Assembly (NCBI GenBank): GCA_002427605.1
Contig: DIRT01000017.1
Coordinates: 13,336-77,335, forward strand
Direction: 5' to 3'
DNA from: Bacteroidales bacterium UBA5429
Lineage (GTDB): Bacteria > Bacteroidota > Bacteroidia > Bacteroidales > WCHB1-69
DNA length: 64,000 nt
The notes beneath the pieces are model-generated. The model worked only from the letters and a program-made list of their open reading frames with translations. It searched no databases and was not told the origin of the DNA. This document shows, one piece after another, positions 16,872 through 25,724 of the stretch; position 1 is the first letter of the stretch, and each line of letters starts with the position of its first letter. The position numbers and the translations under genes were made by a program.

Positions 16872-19800
16872 ATGAACTCAATTGCATTCATAGATACGGA
16901 GATTGAACCGAAAAGCGGAAAAATTCTTGACATCGGAAGCATTAAGGATAATGAAAGTTCTTTTCATAAAACTTCGGTAACTGAGTTTATACAGTTTGTA
17001 AATGGAACGCAATTTATCTGCGGACACAACATTTTAAATCACGATATTAAATACATTGGCAAAGATCTTGCTGACGCAGGAATAAGGTCAACAAACATCA
17101 TTGACACACTGTATCTTTCACCTTTACTTTTTCCAGCAAAACCGTATCATAATCTTCTCAAAGACGACAAACTACAATCTGACGATATTAATAATCCGTT
17201 AAATGATTCAATCAAAGCCAAAGATTTATTTTATGATGAGGTTTCGGCTTTCAACCAAACAGATGATACGCTCAAACAGATTTTTTATTTGCTTTTAAAT
17301 AATAAAAAAGAATTCCATGCTTTTTTCCGTTACCTTTCATACAACAGCATCAACACAGACCTTGAAAAATTAATTCGTGAGAAATTCAAAAACGAAATTT
17401 GCGAACATATTGATTTAGCAAAAATCATTTTAGAAAAACCAATTGAACTAGCTTACAGTTTATCTCTTATAAGTTCTTTTATTAAACACAAGAAAGTCCA
17501 TTCAATAACACCGCCCTGGGTTTTGAAAAATTATCCCGAAGTAGAAAGAATAATGTTCCTGTTGAGAAACAAACCTTGTGTGAGCGGTTGCGATTACTGT
17601 AATCAGGCATTGGATGCACACAAGGGATTGAAAAAGCTTTTCGGTTTTGATTCTTACAGAACTTACGATGGCGAACCACTACAAGAGAAAGCTGTAAAAG
17701 CTGCGTTAAACAACAAGTCCATATTGGCAGTTTTTCCAACAGGTGGTGGGAAGTCAATAACCTTTCAAGTTCCTGCTTTGATGAGTGGAATAAACTCAAA
17801 AGCTTTAACGATTGTGATTTCACCATTACAATCGTTAATGAAAGACCAAGTTGATAATCTTGAGAAAATTGGGATTACGGATGCAGTTACAATAAACGGT
17901 TTGCTTGACCCGATTGAAAGAGCAAAATCTTTTGAAAGAGTTGCGGATGGATCAGCTTCCATTTTGTATATATCTCCAGAATCGTTACGTTCAAAAACTA
18001 TTGAACGTTTAGTTTTAGGAAGGAAAATTGCGCGTTTTGTAATTGACGAGGCGCACTGTTTTTCTTCCTGGGGGCAAGATTTCAGGGTTGATTATTTATA
18101 CATAGGGGATTTCATTAAATCTATTCAGGAAAAGAAAAATCTTGAGGATGGAATACCAGTTTCTTGTTTCACAGCAACAGCAAAACAAAAAGTAATTGAA
18201 GATATACGTGATTATTTCAGGGAAAAACTATCACTTCATCTTGAATTGTTTACTTCAACAGCATCGCGAACAAATTTGCAATATAAAGTAGTTGAAAAAG
18301 AAACCGAAGAAGAAAAATACCAAGCTTTAAGAGATTTGGTAGAAGAAAAAAAATGTCCAACTATCATTTACGTTTCACGAACGCGAAAAGCATACGAACT
18401 TGCAGAAAAATTGAAAAAAGACGGTTTTAATGCAAAACCATATCACGGAAAAATGGATAAACAAGAGAAATCTGAAAATCAGGATTCGTTTATCAATGGA
18501 GAAACACAAATAATGGTTGCTACTTCTGCCTTTGGAATGGGCGTTGATAAAAAAGATGTCGGAATGGTCGTCCATTATGATATTTCCGATTCACTTGAGA
18601 ACTATGTTCAAGAAGCTGGGCGAGCAGGACGAGATGAAAATATTTTAGCAGATTGTTTTGTATTGTTTAATGAAGAAGATTTAAGCAAACACTTTATTCT
18701 TTTCAATCAAACCAAACTCTCCATTAAAGAAATTCAGCAAGTTTGGAAAGCCATTAAAGACATTACAAAATTCCGTTCCACGGTTTCAAATTCTGCTTTG
18801 GAAATTGCTCGAAAAGCAGGTTGGGACGATAATGTAGTTGAAATTGAAACGCGAGTAACAACCGCAATTGCTGCACTTGAGGATTCAGGTTATTTGAAAC
18901 GAGGACAAAATATGCCACGAATTTTTGCGAATAGTATTCTTGCAAAAAATGCACAAGAAGCTATTGATAAAATCAATGCTTCAGAAAAATTTATTGGCAA
19001 CCAAAAGGTAGAAGCTGTTCGAATTATAAAGAAACTTTTTTCAAGTAAAAGCAGAAAACATTCAAGTGATGAAATTGCAGAATCAAGGGTTGATTATATC
19101 AGTGATCATTTAGGAATTGTAAAAGAAAGAGTAATAAAAATCATTAATCTTTTGCGAGAAGAAAAAATACTAGCCGATGCAAAAGATTTGACCGCTTTTA
19201 TCAAAAGAGGTGAAAACAAAAATCGATCGCTCAGAATAGTTGATACATTTAGTAAAATTGAAAACTTTTTACTTCCAATTATTGAAGAACAAGAAAAGAT
19301 ATTTCACATCAAAGAACTTAACGAACAAGCAGAAGAAGTTGGACTTAGCAATATAAGTACCAATAAGATGAAAACGATTTTTAATTTTTGGGCGATTAAA
19401 AATTGGATTAAGCGTAAAAATTTAGAATCCAAAAATCACATTGCAGTCCTTTCATTACAATCGAAAGAATTATTACAAGAGAAATTAGAGAAACGACACA
19501 CTTTGGCGAAATTCATTGTGGAATTTCTCTATAAAAAAAGCAATGAAAACATATCAGAAAGAGATGCTATAAAAGAAGAAATCTTAGTTGAGTTTTCTGT
19601 TCACGAATTAAAAACTGCTTATGAAAAAGATCAAGCTTTGTTTAAAGTCAACATTAGTCTTGATGATATTGAAGACACGCTTTTTTACTTATCAAGAATT
19701 GAAGCAATAAAAATTGAAGGCGGTTTTTTGGTTGTGTATAACCGTTTAACCATTGAACGAACAGAACAAGACAATAAAAAACGCTATACAAAAGATGATT

Positions 19801-21692
19801 ATCAAAAGCTAAATCAGTTTTATGAAAACAAAGTTCAGCAAATTCATATTGTTGGCGAATATGCAAAAATGATGATTGAGGATTATAAAAGTGCATTACA
19901 GTTTGTTGAAGATTATTTTCACTTAAACTATTCTTCATTTTTAAATAGATATTTTCCGGGCAGTCGTCAAAGTGAGATTAAAAGAAATATTACACCTGCA
20001 AAGTTCCAAAAACTTTTTGGAGAACTTTCTCCAACACAATTAAAAATCATTAATGACAATGAAACAAAACACATTGTAGTTGCTGCAGGACCGGGAAGCG
20101 GGAAAACGAGAGTTTTAGTACACAAATTAGCTTCATTACTTTTAATGGAAGATGTAAAACACGAACAATTGCTGATGATTACATTTTCAAGAGCTGCCGC
20201 TAACGAATTTAAAAAACGATTGATTGACCTTATTGGTAATGCAGCTGGTTACATTGAAATAAAAACTTTTCATTCTTACTGTTTTGATTTATTAGGCAAA
20301 GTTGGGAGTATTGAAAAATCAGACAATATCATTAACAAAGCAATTGAAAAAATAAAGAATAACGAAGTAGAAGAAAGTCGAATTACAAAGACTGTTTTGG
20401 TCATTGACGAAGCACAAGATATGGACGAGAACGAGTTTGGTTTAATAAGTGCATTAATGGAACGCAACGAAGAAATGCGGGTTATTGCTGTTGGAGATGA
20501 CGACCAGAATATCTATGAGTTTCGGGGTGCAAGTTCAAAACACCTTGAACGATTCATTCTTGAAAACAAAGCCGTAAAACACGAATTAGTTGAAAATTAC
20601 AGGAGTAAAAGCAATATCGTTGATCTTTCTAATCAGTTCGTAAAACGAATCTCTCATAGGCTAAAACAAACACCAATTATTGCAAAGCAAAATGAAAATG
20701 GAAAAATAAAAATTGTACGTTATCAAAGTGAAAACCTCATCAGTCCACTTGTTCAGGACATCCTTACAACAGGGCTTTCCGGAACAACTTGTGTTTTGAC
20801 CAAAACAAATGAAGAAGCACTTCAAATAACAGGACTTCTTTTAAAAAAAGGGCTTCAAGCAAAATTAATTCAGTCAAATGATGGCTTTAGTCTTTATAAT
20901 CTTAACGAAGTACGTTTCTTTTTAAATCAACTAAACTTAGCTGAAGGTGTTTATACAATCAATGATGAAACTTGGCAAAACGCAAAACGTAAAGTAGTAA
21001 ACAATTATCGCAATAGCACAAAACTAGATGTGGTAGGAAATATCGTTAAAGAATTTGAAGCAAGTAACCCAAAATATAAATACAAATCCGATTTAGAGGT
21101 TTTCATTCGCGAATCCAAATTAGAAGATTTCTATAACGAAAATGGCGAAACCATTTTTGTTTCAACCATTCATAAAGCAAAAGGGAAAGAGTTTGACAAT
21201 GTTTTTCTAATGCTCGAAAACTACAACTCCACAACAGATGAAGCTAAGCGACTTCTGTATGTTGCCATGACAAGAGCAAAAATAAACCTGACAATTCATT
21301 TAAATTCAAACTTTCTTGATAACCTAATAACCGACAATTTAGAACGAATTGAAAATTACGAAAATCATCTACCCCCAAATGAATTAGCAATTCACTTGTC
21401 ACTTAAAGATGTTTGGCTTGACTATTTCATAAGTCGACAACATCTTGTTTCTCAACTTAAAAGCGGTGACAACTTAATCGTAAAAGATGATGAATGTTTG
21501 AACAATAATGGAAAATCTATCTTGAAATTCTCGAAGAAATTCATTGATGAAATTAAAAATAGGAAGGCGAAGAACTATGAATTAAAAAGAGCGAAAGTGA
21601 ATTTTATAGTCTATTGGAAAAAAGAAGACACAGAGCAGGAAGTAAAAATCATTTTGCCCGAACTCTATTTTGAAAATAATAATCTAGAATAG
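16872..21692 (+). CDS. Exonuclease-RecQ helicase-UvrD helicase fusion (1606 aa)
   Basis: One very long protein with three enzymatic parts. Residues 1-160 resemble a DEDD 3'-5' exonuclease (FIDTE with D8 and E10, then GHNILNHD). A cysteine cluster C236-x3-C240-x2-C243 precedes a RecQ-type superfamily 2 helicase: Walker A PTGGGKS 289-295, DEAHC 392-396, and GRAGRDE in the C-terminal RecA lobe. A helical linker region (about 640-1050) leads into a UvrD/Rep-type superfamily 1 helicase: AGPGSGKT 1072-1079, DEAQD 1179-1183, GDDDQNIYEFRG, STIHKAKGKEFD from 1431 and LLYVAMTRAK. No HRDC is evident by eye. The coding sequence is visibly more A-rich than its neighbours, suggesting transfer. Roles in DNA repair or anti-phage defence are both possible; I do not recognise a named system. 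Confidence 0.85.
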   Translation: MNSIAFIDTEIEPKSGKILDIGSIKDNESSFHKTSVTEFIQFVNGTQFICGHNILNHDIKYIGKDLADAGIRSTNIIDTLYLSPLLFPAKPYHNLLKDDKLQSDDINNPLNDSIKAKDLFYDEVSAFNQTDDTLKQIFYLLLNNKKEFHAFFRYLSYNSINTDLEKLIREKFKNEICEHIDLAKIILEKPIELAYSLSLISSFIKHKKVHSITPPWVLKNYPEVERIMFLLRNKPCVSGCDYCNQALDAHKGLKKLFGFDSYRTYDGEPLQEKAVKAALNNKSILAVFPTGGGKSITFQVPALMSGINSKALTIVISPLQSLMKDQVDNLEKIGITDAVTINGLLDPIERAKSFERVADGSASILYISPESLRSKTIERLVLGRKIARFVIDEAHCFSSWGQDFRVDYLYIGDFIKSIQEKKNLEDGIPVSCFTATAKQKVIEDIRDYFREKLSLHLELFTSTASRTNLQYKVVEKETEEEKYQALRDLVEEKKCPTIIYVSRTRKAYELAEKLKKDGFNAKPYHGKMDKQEKSENQDSFINGETQIMVATSAFGMGVDKKDVGMVVHYDISDSLENYVQEAGRAGRDENILADCFVLFNEEDLSKHFILFNQTKLSIKEIQQVWKAIKDITKFRSTVSNSALEIARKAGWDDNVVEIETRVTTAIAALEDSGYLKRGQNMPRIFANSILAKNAQEAIDKINASEKFIGNQKVEAVRIIKKLFSSKSRKHSSDEIAESRVDYISDHLGIVKERVIKIINLLREEKILADAKDLTAFIKRGENKNRSLRIVDTFSKIENFLLPIIEEQEKIFHIKELNEQAEEVGLSNISTNKMKTIFNFWAIKNWIKRKNLESKNHIAVLSLQSKELLQEKLEKRHTLAKFIVEFLYKKSNENISERDAIKEEILVEFSVHELKTAYEKDQALFKVNISLDDIEDTLFYLSRIEAIKIEGGFLVVYNRLTIERTEQDNKKRYTKDDYQKLNQFYENKVQQIHIVGEYAKMMIEDYKSALQFVEDYFHLNYSSFLNRYFPGSRQSEIKRNITPAKFQKLFGELSPTQLKIINDNETKHIVVAAGPGSGKTRVLVHKLASLLLMEDVKHEQLLMITFSRAAANEFKKRLIDLIGNAAGYIEIKTFHSYCFDLLGKVGSIEKSDNIINKAIEKIKNNEVEESRITKTVLVIDEAQDMDENEFGLISALMERNEEMRVIAVGDDDQNIYEFRGASSKHLERFILENKAVKHELVENYRSKSNIVDLSNQFVKRISHRLKQTPIIAKQNENGKIKIVRYQSENLISPLVQDILTTGLSGTTCVLTKTNEEALQITGLLLKKGLQAKLIQSNDGFSLYNLNEVRFFLNQLNLAEGVYTINDETWQNAKRKVVNNYRNSTKLDVVGNIVKEFEASNPKYKYKSDLEVFIRESKLEDFYNENGETIFVSTIHKAKGKEFDNVFLMLENYNSTTDEAKRLLYVAMTRAKINLTIHLNSNFLDNLITDNLERIENYENHLPPNELAIHLSLKDVWLDYFISRQHLVSQLKSGDNLIVKDDECLNNNGKSILKFSKKFIDEIKNRKAKNYELKRAKVNFIVYWKKEDTEQEVKIILPELYFENNNLE

Positions 21693-21698
21693 ACTAAC

Positions 21699-21720
21699 GC
21701 ATATGTATAAGCACATATGC
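21699..21720. repeat. Perfect inverted repeat just after the helicase fusion
   Basis: An 8-bp perfect stem, GCATATGT with ACATATGC, around a 6-base loop, beginning 6 bases after the helicase stop. No T run follows, so it is a weak terminator candidate. It could also be a boundary element of the acquired block. Confidence 0.6.
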
Positions 21721-21780
21721 AAGAACGGATGACAAACACGATTGCCAATTTTCAATTCCTTATAAACTATTGAAATGTAA

Positions 21781-22194
21781 GAGAACAAAAAAAGATATGT
21801 GTACTTCAATCACTCTTTCTTGAACTCAGATCACTTTTACCATCCAACAACAGTTTATAGTTGGGTCAAGAAAGAAGATACAAAAGAGAGTTATGAATAC
21901 CTTTTGGCAATAGCTAATTCAAAGTTGTTGTGGTGGTTTTTGAAAATAACCGGTGATACCTTACAGGGTGACGCCAGAAGATTTAAAACTAACTACTTAA
22001 ATCCTTTTCCATTACCGAAATTTGTTGAAGAAGAGGTTGAAAATAAAATAGTGGATTTGGTTAAAGCAGTAATGGGAGAGAAAAGACAAAACCCATCAGC
22101 CGACACAACAGATTTAGAGAATCAGATAGACCAATGGGTTTATAAACTTTACGATTTAACGGAGGAAGAAATCGAAATAATAGAGAACAACTGA
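21781..22194 (+). pseudogene. C-terminal remnant of a type II/BREX-type methylase (Eco57I/PglX-like target domain)
   Basis: An open frame of about 137 codons begins directly after a TAA (21778-21780), with no ATG of its own in frame; the first usable start is GTG at 21799. It reads as the tail of an Eco57I-family restriction-modification methylase: the stretch NSKLLWWFLK, then GDARRFKTNYLNPFPLPK, then a closing helix with DQWVYKLYDLTEEEIEIIE. This is the TaqI-like specificity domain and C-terminus; the methyltransferase core (NPPY) is missing. With the helicase fusion it marks a decayed mobile or defence segment between ordinary genes. A small independent protein is unlikely. Confidence 0.75.
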
Positions 22195-22262
22195 GCTGAC
22201 AGATGACCTAATTAGCTAGTTATTTCCATTGAAAGAAGGACTTCCTCCCCCTTTTTTTATTT

Positions 22263-23747
22263 TTAAAACTTCATTTTGCCAAACATCATTTTCTTCTTCT
22301 TTCCAATAGGAAGAATAAGCTCATCTTGATCATTAAGGTGACAGAATCTGGATAAAAAGGTGAGTTTAGTTTGCTTTTCATCAAACAATGTTTTAACGGT
22401 ATAGTCTCCATCTTCATCAATAACAATCATTTTGGTTGCCGGCTTTTTGGTGTTCATTGCAAGACTTACTCTTATACTGCCTGACGGTCTTTCATGTTTG
22501 TTGCATTCCTTTTCTTTGGTTTCTCTGTCTGTATTATAAACAATATGAACTTTTCCATCTTTTGCAAAATAGTACGGAGCAACGCTCACATATGGCTCAT
22601 ATACATACTGTGCTAACTTTACGTTATACTTTCTACCAATGGTTTGATCGTAAGTTATTTTATTAGTTTCACTATCAACACCAATCAACCGGAAACTTCT
22701 ATTCCAATAAAAGAAGGTTCTATCAATCATACCGTTAGATTGACGAACCTCAATTTTAATCAAGCCTCTGTTTTGAAAAGCAACGGTATATTTACCATTA
22801 CCTAAATTAAGAATTTGATCAATTTTCCATTCTCCATCATAAGCTTGTTTTGTAAAAATAGGGTCAATACCACCCTCATTGAAATCTACTTTAAAGCCGA
22901 CCATGCTTTCATTTTCTGCGTATACACAAAGATATTGGTGTGGAGCTCCATAGGATCCTACTTTTAAATCCAATAATTCCATTTTTTGAGACTTTAACGG
23001 AAAACTTACAAATTTGCTATCGGAGGTACTCAATTCAACAAAATCAAAGGAGGTCAATTTTGTCTTTCTTTTATTCTCATATACTGTAACACTCAATACT
23101 AACTCTCCGGCATCAGATAAAAAGAGATTTCGAACTTCAGGGTAGCCTGAACCGTTATAATCATAGTAGTGCGTCCACGCTTCATTGAACTCTTTGTTAA
23201 AACATTTAATAATAAGGGTTCCCTCTCCTGTACTTGGATTAATACCACTCATAACAAACGCTGAAAAATTGCCATTTTCAGACTTGGCAAAGTCAATATA
23301 AGGCTCTTTGTCTAATGCCACAAAGGAAAATAGCTCCATTGTTTTAACCTTCTTGAAGTTATTGGGATTGTACAAGTCTAATTTTACATCTGTTTTTCCA
23401 CTTTTTTTAGCTGTAGTTGAGTGTGCAACATAGATTTGTTCCCCCCAGACACCCACACTAATATCTTCGTATTGACTTTCAGTTGGGTTTGATTCACTAA
23501 TTAGTTTATTACCGTCAGATGCAAAAAAGATATATCTGGTATCCTCGAATGTGAGGAGTTTGGCACGATTTACATTTTCTGCATAATAAGATGTTCCATT
23601 GATAGATCCGATGTAACCACCATTAGCGATCCAATTCATTGGAAAAAGCTTGGTTTTTAACTTGGCTTGGGTTCCCCAGTTTACGGATTGAGCGCTCAGA
23701 CCTAAGATGGGCACAAAGCACGAAATGATAAGTAAAACTCTTTTCAT
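22263..23747 (-). CDS. Secreted protein of unknown function (494 aa)
   Basis: I do not recognise the family. Residues 1-20 form a clear signal peptide ending GLSAQ. The rest is rich in beta-strand-like segments with repeated short runs such as KLLTFEDTRYIFFASDG and GNGKYTVAFQNRG, suggesting a beta-propeller-like body. The C-terminus is lysine- and methionine-rich (IGKKKKMMFGKMKF) and lacks a T9SS sorting domain or a lipobox. It has its own TAnnTTTG box (23792-23799) and no operon partner: the block upstream is 319 bases of non-coding DNA, and downstream is the methylase remnant on the other strand. Confidence 0.65.
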   Translation of the reverse strand: MKRVLLIISCFVPILGLSAQSVNWGTQAKLKTKLFPMNWIANGGYIGSINGTSYYAENVNRAKLLTFEDTRYIFFASDGNKLISESNPTESQYEDISVGVWGEQIYVAHSTTAKKSGKTDVKLDLYNPNNFKKVKTMELFSFVALDKEPYIDFAKSENGNFSAFVMSGINPSTGEGTLIIKCFNKEFNEAWTHYYDYNGSGYPEVRNLFLSDAGELVLSVTVYENKRKTKLTSFDFVELSTSDSKFVSFPLKSQKMELLDLKVGSYGAPHQYLCVYAENESMVGFKVDFNEGGIDPIFTKQAYDGEWKIDQILNLGNGKYTVAFQNRGLIKIEVRQSNGMIDRTFFYWNRSFRLIGVDSETNKITYDQTIGRKYNVKLAQYVYEPYVSVAPYYFAKDGKVHIVYNTDRETKEKECNKHERPSGSIRVSLAMNTKKPATKMIVIDEDGDYTVKTLFDEKQTKLTFLSRFCHLNDQDELILPIGKKKKMMFGKMKF

Positions 23748-23791
23748 AGGTGTTGATTTTAATTGCTGATTACCGGTTTGTTTATAATCTG

Positions 23792-23799
23792 CAAATATA
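23792..23799 (-). promoter_or_regulatory. Bacteroidota -7 promoter box for the 494-residue secreted protein
   Basis: The minus strand reads TATATTTG, matching TAnnTTTG, 45 bases upstream of the ATG at 23747. Confidence 0.6.
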
Positions 23800-23906
23800 A
23801 ATAATGATCACTTAAGAATCCAGTATATGTTAATTTTTTTATTAAGGAAGAATTTTACACAATAAAAAAAGTTAACTATTAAGCTTTTAAACTCTTTTTC
23901 GCTCAA

Positions 23907-23935
23907 TTCAATCAATCAGTAGTGATTGAATTTTT
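23907..23935 (+). terminator. Hairpin with T run in the 23748-24066 gap
   Basis: An 8-bp perfect stem (TTCAATCA with TGATTGAA) around an 8-base loop, followed on the plus strand by five T. The neighbouring genes are both on the minus strand, so if this is a terminator it would stop antisense transcription. The 319-base gap holds this hairpin, a second one at 24003-24033 and the promoter at 23792-23799; no gene is seen. Confidence 0.35.
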
Positions 23936-24002
23936 AAAAAGTGACAAACAACAAGCTGAAGAGTTCTATTCCATGAGCGATATTAGGAAAGGTTATAATA
24001 GC

Positions 24003-24033
24003 GATCTCAAATTAATTTTGGAAATTTGAGATC
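24003..24033 (-). terminator. Hairpin downstream of the LemA-DUF3137 operon
   Basis: An 11-bp perfect stem (GATCTCAAATT with AATTTGAGATC) around a 9-base loop, 34 bases after the DUF3137 stop on the minus strand. There is no strong T run on that strand, so it may be a stabilising 3' hairpin instead of a classical terminator. Confidence 0.4.
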
Positions 24034-24066
24034 CTTTTGACTATTTTGAGCACATGAGCGTTGGAT

Positions 24067-25041
24067 TCACACTTTTGTCCAGATTCTTGTGTTTAGATTC
24101 ATCTCTTCGATGATGACAGCATTAAGCATGAAAAGCTGGTACATCATGACAATGTCATCGAAGCTAACTCCTGATTTGAAGATATTGGGTTCGAAAAGAT
24201 TCCTAGAGAAACTTACTGCACAATATACTCGAGATCCTATAAAAGAGATGTGCATCGGACGTTTGTACTGATTGTGAATTTTTACCAATGCTTCCATGAT
24301 CTTGGGAGTGAGAATATATCTTGCTTCAACCTGATCAGTGGCATGAACTACAAATCTTTTTTCAAACTCAAGATTTTCCAGTTTAATGAGTTCCCCTTTC
24401 GTACTATACTGAAATTTCTGTCCCCACTTCCCAAATAGCTTTTCTGCAAAATCGGGTGCAATATAGGTCTCCCCCTGAATGTGCTTGTTGAAGTCAGCAT
24501 GAAAAAATAACCCTTTAAAAATGGTGTGCCAATGTTCCTGGACTCCACCATTCTTTGTGTAAGTGTAGGTTTTATACTCGGTATGAAATTCGGAACACCT
24601 GAAGTCTGTTTTATCTATTTGTCCTGTGATTAGATCGTCACCGGTGTATCGATCCACTCTAGTTGAAAACAGATTACTATCAAAGTACTCTTTCAGTTGA
24701 ATGGATTGATTGTAATTGTATTCCCAATTTGGATCAATAGCACGAACAATTTCGGCAACCACCGCTTTTTTATAGCGATTCCGGTATTTTCTGACATAAG
24801 TAACATAATTGACACTAAGGACTACTATTCCAATCAACACTCCTATAAAACCAAGAATGATCCCAATGTTTCCAATCAGTTCTTCGACAAATAAAAAGAT
24901 TAATGTGGGAAACAACAGAAAAATTGTGGCTATGAATAAGTATATGAGTTTTAATACATTTTTTCGTAAAGATTCCAGTTCTAATAATCTACTTTTCAGT
25001 TGTGTATCATAAAGAGATTTGAGTTCTTCAAAACTAATCAT
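24067..25041 (-). CDS. DUF3137 membrane protein
   Basis: A 324-residue protein with a helical N-terminus, two adjacent membrane segments at about 28-75, and a soluble C-terminal domain containing the family-typical segment GDDLITGQIDKTDF and IFKGLFFHADFN. This matches DUF3137, commonly encoded next to LemA in Bacteroidota and other phyla. The gene follows lemA by 12 bases. Function is unknown; the conserved pairing suggests a shared membrane-associated role. Confidence 0.85.
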   Translation of the reverse strand: MISFEELKSLYDTQLKSRLLELESLRKNVLKLIYLFIATIFLLFPTLIFLFVEELIGNIGIILGFIGVLIGIVVLSVNYVTYVRKYRNRYKKAVVAEIVRAIDPNWEYNYNQSIQLKEYFDSNLFSTRVDRYTGDDLITGQIDKTDFRCSEFHTEYKTYTYTKNGGVQEHWHTIFKGLFFHADFNKHIQGETYIAPDFAEKLFGKWGQKFQYSTKGELIKLENLEFEKRFVVHATDQVEARYILTPKIMEALVKIHNQYKRPMHISFIGSRVYCAVSFSRNLFEPNIFKSGVSFDDIVMMYQLFMLNAVIIEEMNLNTRIWTKV

Positions 25042-25053
25042 GGATTACAAAGC

Positions 25054-25620
25054 TTAGTTGAAAAGGGTTTTGACATCCACATTTTGTCTTTCTGTTTCAT
25101 TGATCTCAAAAACCTCTTTTTTAACAAGTTTCATGAAAGAAGCAATGATGGAATTTGGAAACACTTGAATGGCATTGTTGTAGTCAGTGATTACAGCATT
25201 ATAAGTCCTTCTGGAAGCTGATATTTGAGCTTCAACTTCATTTAATGAGTGTTGAAGATCCAGGAAGTTTTGATTGGCTTTCAAATCAGGATAATTCTCA
25301 ACCGCCACCATGATGGATCTCATACCTGCAGAGATCTTATTGTCTAAAGCCACTTTCTGGTCTGCATTTAAATTTCCAGTAACCGCTTTACCTCTCATCT
25401 CCGTTACTTTTTCCAATAGATCTTTTTCATGTGTTGCATATTGTTTTACAGTGGCAACTAAATTTGGGATCAAGTCGTATCTTTTCTTCAGTTGAACCTC
25501 CATACCGCCAAAAGCGTTATCTACTTCATTCTTTTTGCGGATTAAAGAGTTATAAATTCCGATAATGGTCAGAAATAAAAAAATAATAATTGCTAAAATA
25601 ATGATTAGGGCTATACTCAT
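25054..25620 (-). CDS. lemA: LemA family protein
   Basis: A 188-residue protein with one N-terminal membrane anchor (about 2-24) and a helical body. The signature NEVDNAFGGMEVQLKKRYDLIPNLV follows the anchor in part, and YNAVITDYNNAIQVFPN lies in the C-terminal third; both are LemA hallmarks. The body likely faces the periplasm. It is the first gene of a two-gene operon with the DUF3137 protein, driven from a TAnnTTTG box at 25645-25652. The molecular role of LemA proteins is not established. Confidence 0.92.
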   Translation of the reverse strand: MSIALIIILAIIIFLFLTIIGIYNSLIRKKNEVDNAFGGMEVQLKKRYDLIPNLVATVKQYATHEKDLLEKVTEMRGKAVTGNLNADQKVALDNKISAGMRSIMVAVENYPDLKANQNFLDLQHSLNEVEAQISASRRTYNAVITDYNNAIQVFPNSIIASFMKLVKKEVFEINETERQNVDVKTLFN

Positions 25621-25644
25621 TTTGGTGAAAATTTAAATTAAATG

Positions 25645-25652
25645 CAAAGATA
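25645..25652 (-). promoter_or_regulatory. Bacteroidota -7 promoter box for lemA
   Basis: The minus strand reads TATCTTTG, matching TAnnTTTG, 25 bases upstream of the lemA ATG. Confidence 0.65.
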
Positions 25653-25724
25653 ACACCTTTTTCTATATTTTGACAATATTAAAAAAAATACTTCAGACAC
25701 CTCGACTCCTAAACTCTTCGACCT

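Noticed and set aside
21699..21720. Integron attC site after the helicase gene
   Set aside because: The core-site patterns RYYYAAC and GTTRRRY are not both present around the palindrome, and no integrase is seen.
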